Part shown: positions 56,523-64,000 of the stretch, piece after piece
Position numbering within the stretch: the stretch's first letter is position 1
Layout: every line of letters starts with the position of its first letter
Program-made: the position numbers and the translations under genes
Assembly (NCBI RefSeq): GCF_019703515.2
Contig: NC_059385.1
Location: 30,794,001 to 30,858,000 of the forward strand
Source of the DNA: Myxocyprinus asiaticus
Lineage: Eukaryota > Chordata > Actinopteri > Cypriniformes > Catostomidae
Reading direction: 5' to 3'
DNA: 64,000 nucleotides
The notes under the pieces: model-generated
Databases searched by the model: none
What the model saw: the letters and a program-made list of their open reading frames with translations, nothing else
Told to the model about the DNA's origin: nothing

Positions 56523-57934
56523 TCGTCCTATAAGTAATTAATTTAGCTAAATGCCAACAGTTGCATCCAAATGTAAATATGCCACTATTATAATGTAATA
56601 ATACTGGCATACTCTCTTACTCTATGTTGGCTACTTTCTCATCATCAGCAAAGTACACTTTTTTTTAGTGTGTTGTAATAGTTTACTAAATGGGATGTGG
56701 CCATGTTCACCATGTGCAGAACTGTTCTGTGTGTTTAGCCAATGAGTCACAGAAGATGAACTGAACTACACTTTCACTGAGGTCAAGAAATAGACAACAG
56801 CGGACACAGACTGTGAGCAATGACCAGCGATGTTATGTGTCACTGTTAACTCCTACAACTGACGCCTCCAACAACAGCAATGCTGACATTTCTGATGCTC
56901 TCGCTCTTTAACAAAGACAAACTTATACATGAGTTGTTTTTGTTATCAAGTATTTGACTTAAATGCCAAATATCTCAATAGGAACTCAAAAATGTGTCAT
57001 CAAATTTTTCAGCAAAATTATCTGAACTATGGCACCTACATTAATTTTATAGTTGAACTATTTTACTGTGACAACAATGATCTCAATAGTGTCTTTTTTT
57101 ATTGCTCCTTACAAAAAACATCTGTGAAAATGCTGATAGTGAGAACTCCCTTAGAAAGAGCAAACTCTGTGCAATAAAATTTTCATTTGGGAGCTGGTAA
57201 CTGGCAAAAGCCAGTTGTGTGTTTGCAGAGTAAGCTACAATCTTATGTATACACTGTGTGCTTAATCTGCCAAAGGCAAAAATGTCCTTTTAGCCGTTAC
57301 TGATGGTGATGACCCCTTATCAAGAGTCACAAGTGCTTGTCTCAGAGGACAGACAAAAATAGACTGGAAACAGTTTTCCCAGAAAGCACTTTGAGAAAGG
57401 AAGTCTTTGACATGTTCTTGTGGTTTTAGTTGAGGTTTATTATGATTCACATTTTTAAGAGATCACACTGCACGAGGAATACAAATGTTTCTTGTAAGAA
57501 TTTGTTACAATGAATCTCCTTATTAATGAAACAAAACATCACAAAGAATATTCAGTGTTTAAATATTTAAGTGGTATCACTAAAGTTGATGCTTTCAAAA
57601 GTATGCTTTTTGAAGCACTAGCAGTATCAAGGTTGTGGTATTGCTGTAAACATACAGTAGAAATTAGAGCTGCACGACTCTGGATAAATTGATAATCATG
57701 ATGCTTTTTTTTCAGGATTCTGAAGAATAAATGCTTATTTCAGTGATTTACAAAACCTGGACATAATGGTACTAAACAAAGTAACGTAATTTACTAGAGG
57801 TTCTGACAAAATGTTCTCTGCTACAATCTATGCTAAAATGCAATACATTTGTAAATCAAATATAAAAATGTAAAATGTCCCAAATCCACAAGGCGCAACG
57901 AATACGTTATAAACCAAACAGCACCTTGTCTCCT
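56523..57934. other. Presumed intron, nothing assigned
   Basis: The phrase GAGCTGCACGACTCTGG near 57667 resembles a hAT terminus but stands alone. No exon recognised. Confidence 0.45.
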
Positions 57935-57948
57935 GTCTGTCACTCACT

Positions 57949-58108
57949 CGAAGTTGTGTCGATGTAGTGACACTAGGGGTTCGATCTTGAGAGCCCCAAT
58001 CACCTTTGCTTAAAATAGAAAAGGCCAATGGAAATTGGCGAGTGGAATCTGCATGTGGGTATAAAAGGAGATGGCGTGCATCACTCATTCAGATTTTTCC
58101 TTCGGAGC
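57949..58108 (+). repeat. Left inverted repeat of DIRS copy C
   Basis: It carries the GTGTCGATGTAGTGACACTA block, AATTGGCGAGTGGAATCTGC and a TATAAAAGG box. Confidence 0.8.
58060..58068 (+). promoter_or_regulatory. Putative TATA box in DIRS copy C
   Basis: TATAAAAGG points into the element from the left repeat, at the place corresponding to the box in copy B. Inferred from sequence only. Confidence 0.4.
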
Positions 58109-58971
58109 TGAATGCTTGTGTGTTTGTCCTCTCACTTCTTGCTACGCTGCTTGATTTATTACGGCGCATGTCAGCGGTCACCCTCACACAGTCAAGTGTG
58201 GTGCTTCCCCTGGGCGCTTCGGCAGCCTGAGTCTGCGTGTGCTAAAAGAATATTTTCTCTAAAAGAGCTCGCACAAACGCTTGGCATCTTTTTAAAGATG
58301 TCCTTCCTACTGGTGAACTTCAGACGCCGCTTTAATTTTTTAGCACTGTTCGGTTACGAACTCGGCGGAGGAGTAACGCCACCAGGCCCAGTACTCGTGG
58401 TATTCCCCTTCTCAGGTGAGCCCGTGTGCTCAGGCTCAGTGCTCCATGTGTGGTGATTCCCCTTGGTAATCCCGTATGATGAGTTTCCACTGTTCAGTTT
58501 CCCCCTTAGGTGAAACCTGTGTTTCCCCTCATCAGAGCGTTCTCTGTCTCGGCCACTGTGCTGCGTACCCTCTCTGTACATAGGGTCCTCCTGTGGTATC
58601 ATTCCATATGTGTACTTCCCCGTTGGTAAGTCCATGTGAGGTATGTTCCACATGTTAAACTCTCTCCGGCAGGATGTGGTCTCCATAGTGCTCTACTTCC
58701 TGGAGAGGGAGGAGCACTTCCCAGCACTATTCTAGAAAATGCTCGGCAGGCGATTGCTTAACAGCAAATTAAGAAAGGCACCGCCTGTAGCCTATTTGGG
58801 TAAGTGCCTCCTTCCCCCTTAACGGGACTAGGGAGACGCCTTACCTAACTCGCTGGAAGGTCACGGCGTGGTTGAGCGCTCGCTGCGAGGCGAGGCCCGT
58901 GTCCACTCTTCCGTGCCTCATGACATGGTTCAACGCTGAACCGGCCGCTGACATGGCCGGGACTCTCTATC

Positions 58972-59207
58972 GGCTCCTCAGCATAAATCTGAATGAGTGA
59001 TGCACGCATCTACTTTTATACCTGTATGTCCGGGGCGGAGAGTGGCATGCAAATTCCACTCACCAATTTTTATTGGCCTTTTCTATTTTAAGCAAGGGTG
59101 ATTGGGGCTCTCAAGATCGAACCCCTAGTGTCACTACATTGACACAACGTCTCATTCCCTCCATCAGGGAACAGAGGTTACATCAGTAACCAAGACGTTA
59201 CTATTAC
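58972..59207 (+). repeat. Right inverted repeat of DIRS copy C
   Basis: Reverse complement of the left repeat up to about 59133. It is followed by the hairpin-prone CCCTCCATCAGGGAAC tip shared with copy A. Confidence 0.8.
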
Positions 59208-59209
59208 AA

Positions 59210-59494
59210 AAGTTGCAGAAACATCTCAAGGATGATCAGTGGAAACAGGATGCACCTGAGCTCAATTTTGAGTGTCATGGCAAAGGCTGTGAATACTTAT
59301 GTACATGTGATTTTTTTTTCGTTTTTTATTTTTAATAAATTTGCAAAGATTTCAAACAAACTTCTTTCACGTTGTCTTTACGGGGTATTGTTTGTAGAAT
59401 TTTGAGGAAAATAATTAATTTAATCAATTTTGGAATAAGGCTGTAACATAACAAAATGTGGAAAAAGTGAAGCGCTGTGAATACTTTCCGGATG

Positions 59495-59499
<5 letters not shown>
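59210..59499. mobile_element. Tc1-type fragment, one end
   Basis: The right end GTGAATACTTTCCGGATGCAC and the preceding GGCTGTAACATAACAAAATG are a well-known fish Tc1-type terminus. The other half is missing; DIRS copy C abuts the break on the left. A TA array touches the surviving tip. Confidence 0.75.
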
Positions 59500-59545
<46 letters not shown>

Positions 59546-59578
59546 ATATATGATATATACAGATATATATATATCTGA

Positions 59579-59637
<59 letters not shown>
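59499..59637. repeat. (TA)n microsatellite, interrupted
   Basis: Two TA runs are separated by GATATATGATATATACAGATA-like sequence, between the Tc1-type end and the LINE 3' end. Confidence 0.9.
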
Positions 59638-59638
<1 letters not shown>

Positions 59639-59837
59639 AATCAAATCACTTTATTGTCACACAGCCATATACACAATGTACAGTATTGTACTGTATTGAC
59701 ATTCAGGCTGTCGGTTGATAGTCAGTTGTTAAGAGAGACATAATATAATAATAATAATATAATTTATGACAGTCCGGTGTGAGATATAAGAGTAAGGGTA
59801 ATAAAGTGCGGTGCTGATGTATTTTGATCGTGGGAGA

Positions 59838-60635
59838 TCAAGAGTTCAGAAGTCTGATTGCTTGGGGGAAGAAGCTGTCATGGAGTCGGCTGGTGCGGGT
59901 CCTGATGCTGCGATAGCGCCTACCTGATGGTAGCAGTGAGAACAGCCCATGGCTCGGGTGGCTGGAGTCTCTGATGATCCTCCGAGCTTTTTTCACACAC
60001 CGCCTTGTATATATTTCCTGGAGGGAGGGAAGCTCACCTCCGATGATGTGTCTGGCAGTTCGCACCACCCTTTGCAGTGCTTTGCGGTTGTGGGTGGTGC
60101 TATTGCCGTACCAGGCGGAGATACAGCCAGTCAGAATGCTCTCCACAGTGCAGGTGTAGAACCGTGTGAGGATGTGGCGGTTCATTCCAAACTTCCTCAG
60201 CCGTCTCAGGAAGAAGAGGCGCTGATGAGCCTTCTTCACAACGACTTCAGTGTGGACGGACCATGTGAGTTCCTCAGTGATGTGGACACCCAGGAACTTG
60301 AAGCTGCTGACTCTCTCCACTGGTGCTCCATTGATGGTGATGGGACTGTGTTCTCTGTCTTTTCTTCTGAAGTCCACCACAAGCTCCTTTGTCTTACTGA
60401 CGTTGAGGGAGAGGTTGTGCTCCTGACACCAGTGTGTCAGAGTGTGCACCTCCTCTCTGTAGGCTGTTTCATCATTGTCAGTGATCAGACCTACCACCGT
60501 CGTGTCATCAGCAAACTTAATGATGGCATTGGAGCTATGTGTTGCCACACAGTCATGTGTGTACAAGGAATACTGTAGCTTCAGCCGCGAGAGCTCTCTC
60601 CGCGAGGGCGGTGTTATTTCCCTCAAAACGAGCAT
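59838..60635 (-). pseudogene. LINE reverse transcriptase C-terminal part (copy C)
   Basis: The 265-codon frame contains [12 protein letters not shown] (motif C, near 60515), L-N-V-S-K-T-K-E-L, F-K-F-L-G-V-H-I and a C-terminal domain ending F-F-P-Q-A-I-R-L-L-N-S at 59838. It is open over its whole length, but its first 25 codons come from beyond the deletion, where motifs A and B are missing. It is therefore a remnant although no stop interrupts it. Confidence 0.8.
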
Positions 60636-61236
60636 AAAAAGTATTTAGCTCATCCGGTAGAGAGGCAGCGGTGTTCATGGCGGATTTTTTATTCCCTTTA
60701 AAGTCTGTGATGATGTTAATTCCCTGCCACATGCTTCTAGAGTTGGTGGTGTTAAACTGTCCTTCAATCTTGCTCCTGTACTGGCATTTTGCTGTTTTGA
60801 TAGTTTTTTGGAGGGCATAACTGGCTTGTTTATGCTCCTCCGCGTTCCCGGAATTAAAAGCAGAGGTCCGCACATTAAGTGCCGCGCGAACATCGCTATT
60901 GATCCACGGCTTCTGATTCGGATAGATTCGTATAGTTCTGGTCGGAATCACTTCCTCTACGCATGTTCTGATGAAACACATTACGCTATCAGCGTAAAGC
61001 TCGATGTCGTCATCAGAGGCGGACCGGAACATCTCCCAGTCCGTGTGATCAAAACAGTCCTGTAGCATAGAGTCTGATTGGTCTGACCAGCACTGGATCG
61101 TTCTGAGGGTGGGTGCTTCCTGTTTCAATTTCTGCCTGTAAGCGGGCAGAAGCAGAATGGAAGAGTGGTCCGATTTGCCAAATGGTGGGCGGGGGAGGGA
61201 TTTGTAGCCATCCCGGAACGGAGAGTAGCAATGGTC
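60553..61236 (-). pseudogene. LINE linker region, frameshifted (copy C)
   Basis: Segments W-S-D-Q-S, L-Q-D-C-F-D-H-T-D-W near 61050, R-I-Y-P-N-Q-K-P-W-I (near 60925) and W-Q-G-I-N-I-I-T-D (near 60725) correspond to the endonuclease-polymerase linker also seen in copies A and B ([14 protein letters not shown]). The frame breaks against both neighbours. Confidence 0.7.
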
Positions 61237-62118
61237 CTAAACCCGGTCCCCTCGTGTGTTGAAACTAATGTGCTGGTGATATTTTGGTGTGACTGATTTT
61301 AAACTGGCTTTATTAAAGTCCCCGGTCACAATGAACGCGGCCTCAGGGTGCGCGGTTTCCTGCTCACTTATAATCCCATACAGTTCCTTGAGTGCCCGGT
61401 CTGTGTCGGCTTGTGGCGGGATGTACACAGCAGTGATAATGACAGCTGTGAATTCCCTCGGTAGCCAGAATGGTCGACACAGAAGCATAAGAAATTCCAG
61501 ATCAGGAGAACAGAAAGACTTGATGGAATGTGCGTTCCTCTGATCACACCAGGATTTGTTGATCATAAAACATACACCACCTCCTCTAGTTTTACCTGAG
61601 AGGTCTTTCGCTCTGTCCGCTCGGTGCATGGAGAACCCCGCAGGTTCGATGGCTGAGTCTGGAATCTCCGCAGACATCCAAGTTTCTGTTAGGCAGATAA
61701 TGCAGCAGTCCCTCATCTCTCGTTGGAAAGAGATCCGCGCTTTCAGCTCGCAGAGCTTGTTATCCAGAGACTGAACATTTGCCAGTAGAATAGTGGGTTG
61801 CGGGGGTCGATTTGCGCGGCGTCTTACTCTGATGAGAACGCCGGCTCTGTTTCCCCTTTTCCTCCTGCGTTTCCGCGGCCGTGCTGCCCAGACAAAGGGC
61901 TCTGCTGGTGTGTTTGTAAACAGCGGGTCGGCATTGAGGAATGTGAAGTCCGGTTTTCGGTGTGAGATCGCTGAACCAATGTCCAAAAGTGTTTGTCTGT
62001 CGTAGACAATAAGGCAGACAACATCCAAGACAAAAAACATAAGAATTGTAAACAAAACAAACAAAACATTGCTATGTTGTGTCGGAGCTCGCAACGCAGC
62101 AGCCATACTCAGCGCCAT
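61237..62118 (-). pseudogene. LINE APE-endonuclease part (copy C)
   Basis: A 293-codon frame starts M-A-L-S-M-A-A-A-L at 62118. It has a hydrophobic stretch (residues 18-40), a basic R-P-R-K-R-R-R-K-R region, and the nuclease motifs N-V-Q-S-L-D-N-K, L-T-E-T-W-M (near 61690), G-G-G-V-C-F and T-G-D-F-N-K-A (near 61325). It ends at a stop or shift before the S-D-H motif. Confidence 0.8.
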
Positions 62119-62131
62119 CTTGAGGTCGTAT

Positions 62132-63300
62132 ATATATACACAGAATCAGCTTTAACCCCCATTATTTCTCAGTCCCCCTCCCCAACCCCACCATGTTCCT
62201 CAACAAACATCCCTGTGGTCAAAGCCTAAATTACACAATGCACACATATAAACAAACAAACCAAAAAATATTTGAGAAAATCTAAATATAAAAGTCAACA
62301 AACAAAGAGAAAAGAAAGAATTCCACAAAGAACAGAATCCACAATTACTGCCACAATTCTGTTTCTCTCCACATGGTCCTCACTGAGAGCCTTTCAGAAA
62401 GGACAGAATCCACTCTTGAAATGAGTTGACTTCCATCCTCTAAGAATTATCTGTCTGCCAATCATTACACTAGTTTTGACACAGCTTTTTGTATATTTGT
62501 CACCTACTTTAATAACCGCCCCATCACCCAATATACATAGTCTGGGGCAGAATGAAAGTTGAGTATCTAAATCCTTATAGATAAAGTTCTGGAGAGTTCT
62601 TGAATCTTAGCGCAAAACCACAGAGCATAGGCTATGTCTCCATCCTCCAAGTGACATCACCAGCAGTTAGGTGTATCTTTTAAACCAAGCCTAAACAATA
62701 TATAGGGAGTCCAGTAGAAACTATGCAAAATCTTAAACTGAATAAGGCGTACCCTTGCATCCCTAGACATAGTTTTATTTATTTTTTTTATTCTTTCCCA
62801 TTCCCCATCCTCCACTACCAAGTTCAAATCTCTTTCCCACAACCTCTTAAGAGCTGTTAAGGCCCCGTCACCAAGACTCTGAATCAATGAGGAATAATAA
62901 ACTGATGCTTCATGCCCCTTTCCAAAGGTTGTGAGCACCATACAGAGGGTGTCTGCAGTTTTAGAGGGCTATGTACTACCCCCAAAAATAGTACAAAGTA
63001 GATGGTGCGACTGTAAATACCTGAAAAATTGAGACCTAGAATTCTAAATTGCTGTGTTATATTTTCAAATGATCTCAAGCTACATTTTCATAAAGGACAC
63101 CAAGTGTAGCAACACCCCTCTCAATCCATACTTTCCAGAAAAATGGGGACTTGTTAATACACAATTTGGGGTTCAGCCATATGCTTGAGAAAACATTTAG
63201 GTAAGTATCAAAATTTAACATACGGGAAATCTATGTCCATACTGAATGAAAGAGTGAAATAATGGGATGCATTTTTACTTCTCTAGGCAGTTTGATAGAA
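62132..63300 (-). mobile_element. L1 LINE, 3' part (second minus-strand copy)
   Basis: The 3' UTR (CACAGAATCAGCTTTAACCC near 62140) resembles that of the L1 at 44396 (CACAGAATCAACATTAACCC). The coding remnant at 62657-62941 reads G-H-E-A-S-V-Y-Y-S-S-L-I-Q-S-L-G-D and R-D-A-R-V-R-L-I-Q-F-K-I-L. The element is cut at about 63300. The L2-group LINE copy C abuts its 3' end. Confidence 0.75.
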
Positions 63301-64000
63301 AGAAAAATGCAATGGTGAGATTGGGGCAAGGACTGCTTGTTCAGTGTAGCCAGGGAGGGGCTCTCTCAGGTGGAAGAGATCAATGAGCCAGGTGTCTGAG
63401 ACTAAAAGCATAGTCAAGTCAATTCATGTCATTTTTATTTGTATAGCGCCTTTCACAACATACATCGTTTCAAAATAGATTTACAGAAAATCATGCATTA
63501 ACAGAAAATGAAGCTGTAATATCTATAAAGTCTTAGAGTCATCATTGTGTAGTTTGATTAAATACAATTATGAAGTGTGTATAAAAATAAAGTAATTAAA
63601 TACTAATTGTATTTAGAAACCCAGTGAGCAAGCGACTGTGGCAAGGAACACAACCAAGATGTTGGTTAATGGAGAAAAATAACCTTGGGAGAAACCAGGC
63701 GCGTGTGGGGGCCAGTTCCCCTTTGGCTAACAGCATGAATACAATGCCAGTATTACTTATTTATGTGCAGTGCAAGTCATGGTTTAAAATTATTAAAATA
63801 AGTAAGTGTTAAGGACCAGTGTTTAAACAAAGAGTTTGTAAGGACTGTAAGATTAATGACTAATGTCCTTGAAGTTCATCCTGGATTAACTGCAGAAGTT
63901 CATATAGATGCATTGCCCTTTGTTAGTTGGCCGATGAAGACTTTTGTTGGCAATTTATTGATAGTCTATGTATTCCATTTTAAGAGTGTAGTCCATCATT
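63301..64000. other. Right end of window, LINE-tail-like repeat
   Basis: The segment near 63430-63500 (TTTTTATTTGTATAGCGCCTTTCACAA, shown in part as TTTGTATAGCGCCTTTCACA) is a repeat tail frequent in cyprinids. The stretch GAGAAACCAGGCGCGTG near 63691 belongs to the same kind of repeat. Class uncertain (LINE or SINE). No gene recognised. Confidence 0.35.

Larger units (their letters stand above)
57935..59207 (+). mobile_element. Deleted DIRS-like element with both inverted repeats (copy C)
   Basis: Inverted repeats of about 150 bases lie at 57949-58108 and 58972-59207; for example GTGTCGATGTAGTGACACTA on the left and TAGTGTCACTACATTGACAC on the right. The 860 bases between hold leader-like sequence but no reverse transcriptase, RNase H or recombinase, and no internal complementary region. 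The right tip matches copy A (1456-3721). It looks like a non-autonomous or internally deleted relative of that family. Confidence 0.8.
59638..62125 (-). mobile_element. L2-group LINE (copy C), internally deleted
   Basis: The 3' end at 59638 reads TCAAATCACTTTATTGTCAC on the plus strand. The 5' end with the protein start lies near 62118. Endonuclease and C-terminal regions are well preserved. The polymerase fingers and palm start (motifs A and B) have been deleted near 60555-60600, so the element is 2.5 kb instead of about 3 kb. The sequence differs clearly from copies A and B and represents a separate family. Confidence 0.85.
42621..64000 (-). other. palm2: Presumed first intron of palm2 (open-ended)
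   Basis: Everything upstream of the second coding exon within the window lacks recognisable host exons and is dominated by mobile elements. That it is intron follows from the absence of the first coding exon, so it is inference; an alternative start or a neighbouring gene beyond the window cannot be excluded. Confidence 0.6.

Noticed and set aside
59424..59639. 71-codon Tyr-Ile-rich frame
   Set aside because: TA microsatellite read as protein.
59949..60578. 209-codon plus-strand frame
   Set aside because: Antisense shadow of the LINE reverse transcriptase frame at 59838-60635.

Overview
The window looks like nuclear DNA from a teleost fish, most likely a cyprinid (carp, goldfish or minnow group). 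Its one recognisable host gene is vertebrate. Its repeats are those typical of otophysan fish: DIRS-like tyrosine-recombinase retrotransposons, L2-group and L1 LINEs, Tc1 elements and their short derivatives, ANGEL-like elements with TTAA ends, hAT elements with 8-bp target duplications, and long TA and CA microsatellites. I see no bacterial, viral, rRNA, tRNA or CRISPR feature.

The host gene is paralemmin-2 (palm2), on the minus strand. Six coding exons can be placed with consensus splice sites and matching phases. In transcript order they are 42540-42620, 36341-36471, 16656-16770, 15978-15999 (a 22-nt microexon), 15323-15424 and 13102-13838, the last carrying the stop codon. They encode 395 residues: a coiled-coil region, a linker, the conserved paralemmin tail and a C-terminal C-A-V-M prenylation box. 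The short first coding exon (about 15 residues in mammals) was not found, so everything from 42621 to the end of the window is probably first-intron sequence. The 3' UTR lies below 13102.

The rest is mostly mobile DNA. 1-13 kb, downstream of palm2: a broken DIRS-like element (1456-3721), a Tc1 element that has lost its catalytic core between TA arrays (5036-6268), and two related short DNA transposons in opposite orientation (6579-7373, 11280-12516). 16.8-36.3 kb, a 19.6-kb palm2 intron: ANGEL-like and Tc1-type elements, a hAT element with a perfect target duplication (21147-21972), a nearly complete but degraded DIRS element with inverted terminal repeats and an internal complementary region (27554-32729), and an L2-group LINE (33158-35915). 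36.5-42.5 kb: Tc1-type and palindromic short elements, an L1 fragment and an ANGEL-like element.

42.6-64 kb, presumed intron 1: an ANGEL-like element with a THAP-like reading frame; an L1 (44396-51530) split by an L2-group LINE and by a hAT element that itself carries an 84-bp minisatellite and a LINE tail; a deleted DIRS derivative that keeps both inverted repeats (57935-59207); a third L2-group LINE (59638-62125) abutting another L1. Most large retroelements in the palm2 introns lie on the minus strand, the same sense as the gene. All classifications rest on reading motifs and repeats by eye; nothing was searched against a database.
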